Notes under the pieces: generated by a model
Seen by the model: the letters and a program-made list of their open reading frames with translations, nothing else
What the model was told of the DNA's origin: nothing
Database searches by the model: none
Position numbers and translations under genes: made by a program
Assembly (NCBI RefSeq): GCF_020740795.1
Contig: NC_067286.1
Coordinates: 3,405,990-3,469,989, forward strand
Direction of reading: 5' to 3'
Length of the DNA stretch: 64,000 nucleotides
Source: Apus apus
Taxonomy: Eukaryota; Chordata; Aves; Apodiformes; Apodidae
Part shown: positions 39,060 through 64,000 of the stretch, piece by piece
How the letters are laid out: every line of letters starts with the position of its first letter
Numbering within the stretch: the first letter of the stretch is position 1

Positions 39060-39310
39060 AGAATCAGAGAATGTCTTGGGTTGGAAGGGACCTCTAAAGG
39101 TCATCTAGTCCAGCGCCCCTACAATAAGCAGGGACATCTCCAACTAGATCAGGTTGCTCAGAACCCCATCAAGCCTGACCTTTGATGTCTCCAGAGATGG
39201 GGGCTCTACCACCTCTCTAGACAACCTGTTCCAGTGATCAACCACCCTCATATTAAAGAATTTTTTCCTAATGTCCAACCTAAATCTACCCTTTTCTAAC
39301 TTCTACCTAT
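39060..39310 (-). mobile_element. CR1 LINE fragment next to an (AT)n tract
   Basis: Plus strand reads agaatcagagaatgtcttgg, then ttggaagggacctctaaagg and tcatctagtccagcgcccct, which is a minus-strand CR1 3' end. The match fades after the ctaatgtccaacctaaatct segment, where a long (AT)n microsatellite begins. Confidence 0.9.
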
Positions 39311-39327
39311 CCATACCTAGCTTCTAT

Positions 39328-39329
<2 letters not shown>

Positions 39330-39366
<37 letters not shown>
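39330..39366. repeat. (AT)n microsatellite
   Basis: An uninterrupted AT dinucleotide run of about 37 bases at the 5' side of the 39 kb CR1 fragment. It creates a meaningless YIYIYI open frame. Confidence 0.97.
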
Positions 39367-39367
<1 letters not shown>

Positions 39368-39614
39368 ATACATACACACATGCAAATACACTTTCAGAGA
39401 GAAGTCTCCCATCTCAACACAGAACTCTCTCTCATTCTGAGATCTCATGTTTAGTTTCCTCTATGAAAATTATGCAGAACTACAGTCCTTCCTGGCTTTA
39501 TTTTGTTGGGATGCCATGGGAAGTGCTAAGTGCTCTGCTGCCACCCAATGACTTTTCCTGGTACTGCCAGATTTCCTAAGTTCGTTTCCTGTCACTCAGT
39601 CACTGACCAGGTGA

Positions 39615-39659
39615 AGAAAAAGGAAAAAAAAAAAAGAAAAAAAAAAAAGGGAAAAAAAA
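39615..39659. repeat. A-rich low-complexity tract
   Basis: A-runs broken by single or paired G bases on the plus strand. No retrogene or SINE body could be recognised directly upstream. Confidence 0.9.
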
Positions 39660-42600
39660 GCAAACCACAAAGTTAAATTAAAGGCAGCACTTCGAGCTGA
39701 AGTACTTTGCATACCTGTGGTGCCTCGGCTGCTGCAGAACAGGGGACATGGCCACCTCTCTTCACCTGTATGCAAATGGCTCCTGTTCTTTTTATCATTC
39801 TGCCAACAGAAGCAAAACTTTATCTGAATTCCCGGTCACAAAACCATCATTGTGCTCTGGCAGTTAATTTTTACTGGTTTACAATGTACTTTCCTTTACA
39901 CAAGAGATAATGCCAGCTAACCACAGCAAACCTTTCACACAGCTGTTATGCTTTATAGCTGATCAAAGCATGGATTTCGCAGTATTATGTCAATGCCAGA
40001 CACGCTGATTCCCCTCACTGTTTTCACTCAGGGACTGCTCAGTTCCTTTCTTTGCTCTCTTTACAAAGCACAACTTGTTTGAGTCCTTACTACTATGTCT
40101 AAATTAAGCTTGCGGGGGTATAAAACCTCATCAGGTTTAAGCAAAAAAGGGAAATGCTGTTGGTTGAATCTTGAGATGCACCACACCTATAAGCAAGTCT
40201 TCAAACACGTCAGCTTGCCTTGCAGTAAAAATATCCATTCCTAGAATGTCTAATGAAAGAAATTCAAGAAACTAGCAAATATGGTTTTGTCAATATGTAT
40301 TTGCACCCAAGAACAAGCTGCTCAGTTCTGAAGGATTTCTGCGGATAACTAGGGCAGCGACAGGTACATCTGCTCAAATTAGTATAATTTAACATTTGCA
40401 AGACTAAACTATACAATGAATTACTGTAAGATGTGATTCACGTTTCCAGATATCAGCTTGAGATGACCCTGACTGCTCAATGGATGGATGCTCAGTTGAG
40501 AGCTTATTGCCACAAGAGGAACCACAAACACAGGCTTAAAGGAAAAATTTATCATGTTAAAATGTATCAGTTATTTTCAGGATGTTTTGACCACTGCTGC
40601 TCTCTGATGTTCTCAAAGATCAGAGATTGGTTTGGGACTCATTAGCAGTTCATGGTATTTAACTATATTTCATACAGATGGGACAACAAAACTGGATTTG
40701 ACAGTTTATAAGTTTCACTTTCTTATTTTTACCTTTTCATAGTCCAAGGACTATGCAGAAGTGTCCCAGATACAAACATTTTGTTGCAAACAGATGTGTA
40801 TTACTGATAATTCACTCCCTCAAAACATACTGTCTTATGTTTTGCCATAAGAAAACAAAACCCGATTGTATTCCAACCCCTTGATTTAGGCCCCAGCACT
40901 TAACTCTGCTGAGAATGTTCCAGTAAGTGCATCCAGAAGTGCTGATCATACAGACCAACCTGCACGGTCAGTCTATAATGAGGTCTTGAACTCCCTCTAC
41001 TGGCTAAAATCACAAGCAGAGATTTTTAAAAATCCCCAAAACAAGAAAAATTAAGTATGTACATTTTTTTTTTTTGTAAAATGAAGACAAGCTCTTTATC
41101 TGCTTTCAGAATTTTTTTAATGTCTTCTTTCTCCTAGCTTCCCCTTCTTCTATAATAGCGAGGGTTGAAATGCACACTAAGTACAAACTCACAAAGGTAA
41201 GCCTTAAGTCCTCTATATATCTGTGCTCTCCAGCTTCTGTAACTTCAGGCCCCACTGTCACACCCTCCCAAAAAGCACTTCCCCACCTCCACATTCTCCT
41301 GCTCACAGCTGGTCTCTCCACCTCGCTGGAGGTGATGGACACCTTCAGTGCTGCTGCTTCCAGGGACATGACTGACCTGGGCTGCTGCCTCTTCCCTGGG
41401 CAGGGAAAAGAGACCAAGCTGCCTCTCAGTGTGGCTGTATTTTCCCCTGGGCTTGCCACCACTTCCACACCAGTGCCCTGCTACCCCAATTCAAATGGCA
41501 ACATCTGACAAGTCTTACTTGAGCCTGAAGGCCCTCACAAGCTGCAAGGTGGACAGATCAAGTTATACCGTAAGCATCAAAGCCTGGGAAGGTACAATGA
41601 AACAGTGGGGCCATCACCAAAGGCCCTGGAAAAGCAGTGTCAAGGAAGACCATGGGGAACAATAACAGCCCTTGATAGTCTCATGTAAGGCATGAGCCAG
41701 TTTAACTTTCTGGGGGAGAAAGCAACTGTAGCAGTGAAATAGCAGCACTGGAACCTCGGAAATATTCCATCAAGAGCTTGTTTTGTAAAATGATACAGTA
41801 CAGTGTTCTGTAAAACATTAGCTCTGTTTTCTGGTAAGTCTCTTAGCACACTAACACACTGGTGGCCACAGAAAACAAAGCTGTAACATAACCTAGTTGG
41901 CACAAATGTTGCCAAATTCCTTCTTATACAAGGAAATTGATTTCCTCTCCATGGGATTCTTACAAGGGTCACAACCCTTTTTATCTGAACCACCATCTTA
42001 TCCGTATGGGATTTAATTCAACTCTTCCTCATTTAGTAAATTAGATGTGGCCCTCCCCAAACACCTGTTCATGAATGTCTGGTGAACAGCCAGGTAACAC
42101 CTCTCTCTGTGCAAATCAGAAATCAGAGGCCTGAAGCTTCGGGGCAGACCGAATATAAGGTGCTCCAGATCTACAATGGCCACCTATGCAATGTGGGTGA
42201 GTTTTAGAAATTCTAAGCCTGAACCCAAACCTTCAGCCCACACTTCACTTCCCTGTATCTGCACAGTTGGGAAGTACAGGAGCCTGCTTTACAGATCTCC
42301 AGAGGACTGTATCAGAGTCACTCAGGAGACTAGAAAAGAACCAAGGACTTTGGAAAACGTCAGAGGCAAAAGCTTAATAGCCACTGTGGAGGGTCTCAAT
42401 CAAGCAGATGTTTCAAATGTGTGCCTCATTTTCAAGTGCTGAGTTTGACAGCAGCAGATATTACAGTGGGCACCAGCCCAAGACAGAGTTAAGGAGGAAA
42501 GGCTAGTGGACAAAACAGGAGGAAAAGCAGAGCATGAAAAACATTTTTTCATGTGCTCTCTTAGCGTATATAATCTGCCCTAGAGAGGCCCCAGCAAGCA

Positions 42601-44434
42601 AGTTAACTTCAGACCTCAATTACAACATGTGGGCAACTTTATTGCCCAACAAAAAGTACATTAGACATTTATGATCTCATTTTATTAAATTCCCCTACTC
42701 ATGACGATCACTATTGGGTGTGTATGTGTGCACGGTTAATACAGAAATCTACACCATATTTGTATGCTAACAAGACTAAAAGCTCACCTGCATGGCAGGT
42801 GTTGCTGTGGCCACATGCCTGGGTTATGGATTAACCAACTCCTATCAAAAACTGGGGTCTAGCAACCAAGTTCCAAGGAAGAAAGGCAGGTGCTATTCCT
42901 GCTGATCTAGCCGAGGGCTCCGATTGAATTACGTCAGGAAAGAATAGCTCTGCTTTATTTGAGAAATCTGATTAGGAAAAGAGAGGACAACACCTTACAC
43001 AATGTGGGGAAGCTTAGAAGGACAATCTGCTCCTCTTACGGCCCCTTCTGCTGGCTACTTTGATCTAAGTGTTATTGTCTGAGTTTAACACATTCACTTT
43101 TGATTTTACAGAGAACTTCTTTAGAGCTGTTTTTCTATACCAAGTAATTGTCCAAGTCTTTTCAGAGAAGCCACCAATTAATTCAGGATGATAGAAACTA
43201 AACACTGGTAGTTTTGGTGAAATACAAGATTATTCTCACTGGTATTAAACAGGTAAGCAAAGACACATTGAAGACTGAAGTTTTACCTTCTAAGATCATT
43301 ACTTAATAAAAAAGAGCACTGGCAACAGCTCAGTACATGATGTGTTGAACCAATTCATTCCTAAATGCGAGGAGACTTAACACAATAACATAATCCAGGC
43401 TAAACTGGCTTTCCTGCTCACCTCAGTGGGATGCTCATTGTACAAGGTCATTGTTATACTACCACTACCCAGTTCAAGGCTATAGTGTTACAGCTTTGCA
43501 TCACACACAAAATGGTAATTGTTTTCAGGAAGCCAGCAGAACCCAGTCTGATTTTAGCCAGAATCCTCCACTGTAACCCTAACTTTAAGACCAGAAGGGA
43601 TTTTGATTTTTATGCTTACCTGATGTGACAGACTGTGTAACATAATCCTTACAATTTGACTCAGTAGTTTCTGCATCCAGCCCAGCAACCTGTAGTCACA
43701 TTAGAGATTGTGTTTCACATTACACAGACACACACCTGCTGTACAATAGAACTTGGTCTTGAGAATGCACTTCATTTTCTATTTTACCATGAATTTCCTT
43801 TCTCTCAAATGTTGATAATGCTTTGTCAGGAAGATCATGCAGGGCAACTGGCCTCTTGGACAGTCTTCCAAATTCCATATGCTGTTGCAAGCACACACCC
43901 ACTCTGAAAAGTTGGACTGTTCACTCACCTCAAAGAGCAAAAAAACCAAGCAGTACAGAGGAAGATGAGGCTAGAGAAAAACTCAAGCATTCTTGAAGCG
44001 AGTTTCGGGTTTGAAACAAGTGAAAATTTGAGCTGCCAAATAACTGCTGCTTAAGGTGGTCATCCTGTACTTTTGTACATCTACAGTAGTACTTTAATTA
44101 CTGGAATCCAGCAGTTTACTCACATTTGCTAAACTTCAAACACTTCTGCCAGCCTCAGATCATCCCTAATAAATATTTAAAATATCAAGGTGGCAAATGA
44201 TGATAGTCCTCCCTCCTCTCCTGGTAAGGCAGGAAATAAGTGGGGTCAGAAGTTTAGAGGTTCCAGGACTTTTCTGCAATTTTAAAATAAAGTAGACAAA
44301 AAAGTTACACACAAGAACAGGCAGTAGCAAAATTATAAACCAATTGATGAGGAAATGTCATCATCGTCTTATAAACATACATCTGAAGTTCACAGCTGTT
44401 ACCAAAAAAAGGCAGTATTGTCTGTTAGCAAAGA

Positions 44435-44552
44435 CAGTGAGCAAGGACTGCAGGTTTTATCCTGAACTCTCCCACGGATTTCAAGTTCAGCTGTGGGCAG
44501 ATCACCAAATATCTCAGCTGATCATCTACAAAAAGAAGGATAGTAATATTTT
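44435..44552 (+). mobile_element. MIR-like SINE relic
   Basis: On the plus strand, ttttatcctgaactctccca, then agctgtgggcagatcaccaa, atctcagctgatcatctaca and ggatagtaatat follow the order of the MIR consensus (tcctgactctgccac ... gctgtgtgac ... tcagtttc ... tctgtaaaatggggataata). It is an old, diverged copy. Confidence 0.4.
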
Positions 44553-46917
44553 CCTATCCCAGCAGGATGTTTGCTGCAAAGTACTTGGGAGGCACTCAAA
44601 TAATGCAATGATGGGGACCATGAAAGTATCTGCACAGAACAAAGACAACACCTGCTCAACTAGCTTAATGGAAAAAAGATGACTGGGACTGTTACAAGAC
44701 ATTTCTAGCATGAGAGGAAAGGACAAGCTGCAATTGCCTTCAGCTTCCAGTTTGAAGTTTAAAAAACCCTCAGCATCAGCAAACCATTTCTTACACAACT
44801 AATGTGGAAAAATGTTAAGTATAGGACTAGATATGAAAATCAATGCAAATAAACTCCATAAATGGTTGGGACTGTAAGTCAGAGAAGACTTTAAGCTTTC
44901 CCTTGTAGTAGGTAACATGAGTAACTAATGACAAAACATCATTTTGCTACCTTTGGCAAACAAGTGCATATCTGATGGAAGAACTGTCTAACACAGCTTT
45001 TCCTCCAGAATTGCAACAACTGTATTTCACAAAGACACTTCTAAAAATACACACATACTAATTATGTCTTCTTAGTTCTTCTCATATTCTCTATGGGAGA
45101 CAGCAATAGATGGCTCCTCCAGTAGTTTGCTGTACATATCACTATGTAGTTATTATTTGAAAAATGCCATCTCAGCCTTGAGGACTTTTCCTCAACGTTT
45201 TCTCTCACTTTAGATTCTGGGAAAATAGTAGCTCTACAAACACAAAAAAGATTGAAGTACAGAAAGGAATATGAATGCTATTATTAAGGAAGTCTGTAGA
45301 TCTGATGTTTATTCCTGAATTAACAAGAGATTTCCCATAACCTCAACGTGCTCATTTAGATATTCCATGATCTATTTTATCTTTTTAAAAAGTGATGCTA
45401 CCCCTGGAGGATGCAGGAAAGCCCAGGTCACAGTTCTGAACCACATCAGCTCACACTTCCACAAACTGATTAATGAAGCTGAGCATGCTTAAGTCTCTGG
45501 ACCATCTCTGTTTCTCTCCATTGGAGTCTAAGTGCTCAATTCTCATTGAAAGGCTTCAGATCATAAGCTGCCTTGGATCCAGTGAAACACCAGGCCAGTT
45601 TCAATTAACTAATTCCCAACAACACAGGATTAGCTTTTGTAAGATTTTTCTAGCTGCTTCTAGGAATTACACAACATCAGTCCCCCGGTAATAACCTGTA
45701 AATTCATCCACCAAACCAAGTTTGGTAGAAGAGCTGAAGTGTCAAAGATGTGTCATACAATGGGTGGCAAGTACACCTGGGGGCCCAAATTCAGTGTTCT
45801 CAGCAAGGGAAAGATTAAGTTATCTGATCTGCTTGGCTTGTCAGTGAGCAAAAATAAACTGGGAGAAGGGCAGGAGATTCCCCCTTTTGCCCAAAAAGTT
45901 AAGGGATGTAGAAACAAGATTAAAGGGAGCCCAGCAAAGAGAACTGCATGGAGAACTATGGGGGTTAGTGTAGGAGCCAGGGGATCCTGGTCAAGTATTA
46001 GCAACAGCACAACTAGCAACACCACCCAATCTCATATTTCTCGTTTACAATGGGAAGCTGAAGGAGCACATTTTCTTCACTATCCCTACTTGTAAAATAC
46101 TTGCATGCTGTAAACATTTGTAAGCCATTAGCTAGAACCACCAGCACATGCTATAACAACAAAAGCAAGGTTTGTTACAGCCATGGGGATTCTTTCCAGT
46201 GAAACCACAGAGGTAGGCGGGACAGGATCTCAGGGACCAGCTGAGGCATCACCAAGCAGGGGCAGGTTCACAAACATCCAGACAAAGCTGTAGCAGGTGA
46301 CTGTCAAACCCTTCCTAAAAGGACACTCAAGTGAAGGGGAGTCTGTGATCTCCCAGAGTACAGTGCCCAGAGCTAGGAAGCAGCCCTCACACCTAGCAGC
46401 TCCTTTTGCTGATATTCAAACGACAACTTATTCCACAAGCAGCACACAAGAGATTGCACAACATAAACAGCTCCTGCCTCTCAACGCTTCACATACATGA
46501 ATATTGGTTAAAAAGTATTTGCCTGAACGAAGTATTTTTCAAAATCCTTCCCAACTCACACTTTCCAAATTTCCTAAGACCTCTGTTAGCGTCCTGTAAC
46601 AAATGTCTGCCTTCCCCCACCTGTTTATTTTAAAATGAAGGGCCCAAAACAGGAACAGTGGGGCCTGGAGGGAGCTACTATTACAAATTACAGAAGTTTT
46701 CCTTTGATCTCTTTCAGATGCCCTTAGCTCATTCAAGTTGTAGTAAACTAAGCCCTATAATTATTTTTTTTTTCTCCCTACTATGTTCTTCCCCATTTTG
46801 TTCTTCTAAACGGTAATAATCCATATTTGGCTCTTAAATTTTACTTTGATAATTTTAGCTCTTTCCTCTGGTTTATCACAGTAATTTGAAACAGTTTCCT
46901 ATGCAGTAAAGTGCTTC

Positions 46918-46950
46918 AAGTTGGATAAGACACCAAGTCTTATCCAACTT
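46918..46950. repeat. Perfect 14-bp inverted repeat, 5-base loop
   Basis: Arm aagttggataagac (46918-46931) and arm gtcttatccaactt (46937-46950) are exact reverse complements around loop accaa. Pairing stops immediately outside the arms. The stem is too short for a microRNA precursor, and no transcript evidence is visible. Confidence 0.9.
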
Positions 46951-48663
46951 ATCTTCCCCTGAATTATTTCTACCCAGAGTTCACAAATGGCTCTGAATAT
47001 TTGTAAGGACTGTAGACTAGGTCAAAACCATTTGATTTGTGTAAAGCTCCCATCATCTGAATGGGTTTTAATTGAAAAAAAAAAATAAAAATCACCAGTG
47101 CCTACATTAAAAAAAAAGACTATTTTTATTTTCAATAAAAAGCCAAGACAGATGGAATACTGAAATGACTTCATCTGACCAAAGCAATGTTAAATAGCAG
47201 AAGCCATGGTAACACTGTGCTGCTCACAATATACTTGTAGGTGAAGAGTTAAAACCACCTAGCAATATAAGAGATACCTTCACCTCACACTTCAGAGACA
47301 ACTAATCTATCCATACCTTGCCCCAGTTTCCTATAGGCCCTATTGTTTCTTAAAGCCATATTTCCATGCGTGTTAAGAAGTGTTGGAAGGATGGAAAAGC
47401 AACATTCCCTAACATGTTAAGAGATGTACAGTAGCACCACAACAAAGAGAGGCCAAGAGAGCCTCAAGCACTTCCTTCACATAAACCTTTGACACCCAAG
47501 AGAGTATTTCTTCCTTTGTAATTTCTACACAGTTATTAAGTTATTCTGCTTGCCTTATTTGCAGCTCTGACCAATATAAGCTTTTAAGTTTCTTCATTTT
47601 TAAGTGAGGTTTATCACGGCATTTCTACTGAAAGAATCAAGAACACTTCACTGGCCTCCTTACTCCTGTATCTTTAATTAACACAAATTCACAGCAAATC
47701 AGGAAGGGAAAAGCAAATCTGAACAATCACAACCTGGTGATCAAAGCCCTCCTGCAGAAGCCAGAAAAACCTGAGCCTGATTTAACAACTCAAGATGACC
47801 TTCTATTTGCTTTAGCTTTTACATGCTTCACCTCAGCAACCACAACAGCCATTTTAAGCTTGACACAGAACCAGTTTTGTTCTGTTTTTAAAAAAGCACC
47901 TGAACTTCTCTCAAAAGAATGCCATGGGCTGTCCTACATCATCTGTGAAATCTGTCTCATTTGAAATGCTATCAGAATCCTTACTGCACTGATCATATCA
48001 GGAAAAAGAGATGAAGGAATATCTAGTCTGCAGCTACAAAGAGGGAGCTTTGCCACAGCCTCAGTGCTCAGTTTCAATGAAGTTTCACCTTAAAAATGAA
48101 GCAGTACCTACAGATGATATGTGCCTCTAGAACTGGAGAATAACAAAGCAGAATACTTTAGGACCTGCATTTTGCAACCAGTTATGTCCCATCTGCATGT
48201 AAACTCTTCCACGGGCCCAGCCTCCAACTAGGAAAGATAATGGGAGCACAGATGCTGAGCACAACAGAAACCAGTAGAAGGGGGAAGGGAAAAACAAACC
48301 ACAAGAATCATTTCCATGCCACAGTTATTTTCGTATTTTGAGAGAGGTAACCTTTTTAATAATGGAAACATCAAATTTTACCCAGGTACATACATTCATT
48401 TTCATGATCTATACATTATTGCATAAGACTTGTGATTATTTACATCTTCCAGGACAAGTGGCATCAGGCATGACGACTTCATGTTAAATTCTAGTTATGT
48501 TTTCAGTCAATTACACAAATGTGGAACAAGAACAAGACTAAGAATATTCCCATCACAAAAGCCTTCTTCACATTTGTCCAGATGCAACAACTGCACAATG
48601 GATGTTTATGATAATCCCACACCAATTTGTGTCGCTTTGGTAGATTGTAGTGGAATGTAATGG

Positions 48664-48708
48664 CAAAACAAACAAACAAACAAACACAAAAAAAACAAAA
48701 AACAACCC
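48664..48708. repeat. (AAAC)n-like tetranucleotide tract
   Basis: Repeated caaa units grade into A-rich sequence. Reading the minus strand gives the Phe/Val/Cys-rich spurious frame in this area. Confidence 0.9.
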
Positions 48709-50549
48709 ACAACCAACCAACCTTAAGAGGCAAATAGAAAGTAAACTTGCAGACAGGTAAGAACCAGTCATTTCCTTTTTGGGAAAGGCCACTTCTCCAA
48801 GTGTTCAGAAGAGCAGGGGGAAAGAAAAATAGAGTAAAAAGGTAAAATAGGGTATTCAATCTCTGTTATTAAGTGCAAATAAATTGGTGGCAGTGATTAC
48901 ATCATGCTAGAAGGAGCAAAAATCACCCTGGAATAAAACCATGCAAAAAAATCCAAACAACCCAAATCTAGAAAAGCTGTGTGCTGATGCCTTCACGTAC
49001 TTGCTATGATGTGTGTTCTCAGTGCGTGACTGAAAATAAGCATGGTAATGTCACTGAAACCAGTGCAAGTGAGTTTCTGGGTGGATTAGTCTGGAACAGA
49101 GACACAAGACTCAACACTGACAAGAGCACAGTTTAAGAGGCAAGATTACAAAAGTAAGGGATTGCAGCAATGGCTCAGAGCTCAGGTCAGATATGTTCTA
49201 CACACACACAAGCTACAACATATTTTGTCCCACAGCACAAGGAAGATATAATCAAACAATACAGAAAGAGACAAGAATGACTATGCAGCTTCTAAACAGT
49301 AAACCAATAATTCAGAAATACTTTTGAGCTCAAATGCACCATCATCCCAGATCCTTTCCCTTATGCAGGGAAGAGAAAAGAAAAATAATGAAAAAAAGAG
49401 GAAAAATATAGAGGATGACTGCTTGGCACTTTTCAAAAATGTTTTGTCATCTGAAAAACAATCCAATAAATTATAAATCATGGCAGTGTTTTATGGCCAG
49501 CTAATTTTCTCAAGTTTTTGTCAGTGAAGAGATGATTGTAATAATGTCTGTTTGGGGGAGAAGTGTCTCCACAACAAGGCAAGGATGCCAAAGGGTAATT
49601 TCACTTTTATGAAAATAGTAGTTGGTATTGATTCTATACTTCATGATGATTTACTAGTTACGTGACAAAGATTTAAACTAAACCATCTTTTTTAGAGGAA
49701 TAGTGAGGGCTAATGAAAAGCCCATGGCCATGGCTTACTGCTAATTCTCCCCTTTAGATTTGTTGACAAAGTTATTTGCCCAAAAAGTATAATGCAGGCA
49801 AAGCTAGTGCTCTACAGTATGTGGTCATTAAGCCATAAAAGAATGTGATCTCGCAATACTGGTTGAGCACTTTCAATTCCCATGGACGTGAATAAAAATT
49901 TGAACTGCTAAGCACTTTGATCATCCCCTTCAACTTTTTTTTCCCCTCCCCATAATTTAAAGACTTGCAGTGATCACGGTGCTACATTCCGTTCAAAGTT
50001 CAGTCCCCTCAGCTTTTCCATGGAATATGATACAGTGTAGAACAGGACTTGGAAGAAAGTAAAAGGAAGAGGTTCACTAAAAAGCAACATGAGAATATTT
50101 ACTCTAAAGGAGAGCTCAGTTTTACCACATTGAAAACCACAAGTGCAATTGCTCCATTCAAGGTTCTAACTGCTCCGAAAACCAGCAGCATGATGCAACC
50201 AGCAACCATCAGCACAAAGCAACAGAGAGGATGTGCAAGGTAGGCACTCCCTGGTACTATGTTGAAATTGATTGTGTTCTGAAGTGATTAACACCTGAAA
50301 ATTTGCTAAATCATGCTGGTGTCACATCTCGATAAAAAATAGTGTTTCAACTCTCACTACAAAAAAGATTAAGGATTTTGTTCTGGTCCTGCCTAATCCA
50401 TTTGTGAATTGCAGGGCACAGCCCTCACCACACTCACCTACCAGAAAAGGCAGTGCCACTTTCTTGTGCTGAAAAAAAATAGCAGGCATAGTGGTTACAA
50501 AGTTCATGTTTTAAAGTGCACTGTCATTTGAAACACACTTTCCCTTCTA

Positions 50550-50608
50550 AAAAAAAAAAAAAACCAACAAAACAAGAAAATAAAACATTCTGATATCAAC
50601 AATTTATA
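50550..50608 (-). terminator. Candidate TPCN2 polyadenylation site
   Basis: The minus strand carries the variant hexamer TATAAA (50603-50608). It is followed within about 20 to 50 bases by a T- and GT-rich stretch ending in a T run, which resembles a downstream element. The arrangement suits a cleavage site near 50585. The nearest canonical-type alternative I saw is ATTAAA near 48356-48361. Confidence 0.4.
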
Positions 50609-50867
50609 AAAATGACAGCTGCAATATTCCTCTAAAATTGCAACTTAAAATCAAGTCAAACTAGCACGATTCAAATCTTTTTCAATAAAAAAAAGATATG
50701 AACCAAAAATAAAAAACCCTCTTTCTGCAGAGAATTGCCAAGCAAAACCTCACGTACTGTCCTACAAGCCTCTCTCCTGACAGCACCTCACAGAAAATCC
50801 ATTCAGTTTCTTCCAGCTGACAACCTCAAGAAAACAGAGGTCTAAATAGATCAGTCCTTCCCATCAA
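50585..50867 (-). other. TPCN2: TPCN2 3' UTR (predicted)
   Basis: Sequence after the stop codon with no further frame or splice signal. The left boundary is set by a candidate polyadenylation signal. No AATAAA or ATTAAA occurs on the minus strand in the next roughly 2 kb, so the UTR is either short and ends at the variant signal or is much longer. Confidence 0.45.
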
Positions 50868-63372
<12,505 letters not shown>

Positions 63373-64000
63373 CTAGACAGTAGAAGAACCAGAGAAGACA
63401 ATTTACTTACTTGTTTAAAGGAAATGGAACTGAATGTTGACAGGTCTAGAAGTAAGACTTGTAAATTATCTGACCGGCCCTTAGAGAGGCCTTACAGCAG
63501 GCCTTAGAATAAGCTGTATCTGTCCAACTAAAATCCTTTTGCAGGAAGGCAAGACACTGTTTTCCTTCTCTCACCACCAAAGTCCCAGTCATCAGCCACA
63601 AGATCTACTCATCCAGCTCCCGAGTCCAACCAGACAGATACTTCTCAGTTAAAAGGAATACCACAAAGAGTCACAGGCTGAATTCAGTGAAGCCCATTCC
63701 TAGCAGAATTACTTAGGGAAGATCAGGGCTACCCAGCTTCTCATGCAGTGCTATTTCCTATAGTCAGACAATATACTGATCCTCTGGCATGCACCCCAGA
63801 TCTGTGATGAGAAATCAGAACAGGAGCTAGGCCAACTCCCTCCAAGAACTCCTTGTACAAATAGGAAGGAAGCAAGCAAACAAGTTTCTGGAGTTCCAGT
63901 AAACATCTAGGTCATGGTTTATTTTTATTTCTGGATTGCATAGACACGTGCCTTTTCCTGAGACAATGGCAACAGCAAAGCTTAGATATTCACAGAAACT
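63373..64000 (-). other. TPCN2: TPCN2 intron, cut by window edge
   Basis: No exon encoding the end of IS6 or the preceding residues was found on the minus strand here. The stretch reads as intron, and the next upstream exon lies outside the window. Confidence 0.75.

Larger units (their letters stand above)
39660..50549. other. Intergenic, downstream of TPCN2
   Basis: Holds a MIR-like relic, the 14-bp hairpin and the (AAAC)n tract. A G+C-richer patch at 41220-41480 has open frames of 112 and 120 codons on opposite strands, with no recognised domain. Its right part could include an extended TPCN2 3' UTR if the TATAAA signal is not used. Confidence 0.7.

Noticed and set aside
39271-39579. Frame with a YIYIYI run
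   Set aside because: Produced by the (AT)n microsatellite at the edge of a CR1 fragment.
46918-46950. Hairpin as a microRNA precursor
   Set aside because: The stem is only 14 bp and does not extend outward, too short for Drosha/Dicer processing.

Overview
This window is vertebrate nuclear DNA, almost certainly from a bird. It has long AT-rich non-coding stretches, short exons with GT–AG introns, several CR1 LINE fragments of avian type whose ends read as the CR1 3' tail (or its reverse complement, beginning tagaatcatagaatgg), and no recognisable Alu, L1 or bacterial gene organisation. I cannot name the species.

One protein-coding gene is supported. The right end (about 50.6-64 kb, minus strand) holds the 3' half of TPCN2, which encodes two-pore channel 2, a PI(3,5)P2/NAADP-responsive cation channel of lysosomes and endosomes. 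I reconstructed 15 consecutive coding exons by hand from splice sites, reading phase and similarity to the human protein as I remember it. They give 428 residues plus a stop, covering the linker after domain I, all six helices of domain II, pore filter II and the cytoplasmic C-terminus. All 14 complete introns are GT–AG and the frame stays open, so the gene looks functional. The upstream exons lie beyond base 64000. Introns hold one sense CR1, one antisense CR1 and a local duplication.

The left 50 kb is downstream of TPCN2. In human the next genes in that direction are MYEOV and CCND1; whether that holds here is inference. I found no convincing exon there, and I read the short open frames as chance except where they lie in CR1. 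The region holds CR1 fragments (about 4.9-5.5, 28.4-28.7 and 39.06-39.3 kb), weak old CR1 traces (34.76 and 35.8 kb), two MIR-like relics (2.4 and 44.4 kb), a possible old inverted-end DNA transposon (24.5 kb), simple repeats and a perfect 14-bp hairpin (46.9 kb). Two CpG-rich spots stand out from a CpG-poor background: about 21.06-21.83 kb, and a compact cluster at 16.43-16.48 kb. They are the best candidates for regulatory elements or non-coding RNA promoters.

I did not find a new multi-gene system. The most useful second looks are the two CpG-rich elements, the hairpin, the transposon fossil, and channel details in TPCN2: a conserved Ile in helix IIS4, filter II Asn-Asn, Thr at a human pigmentation-variant site, and an odd splice acceptor.
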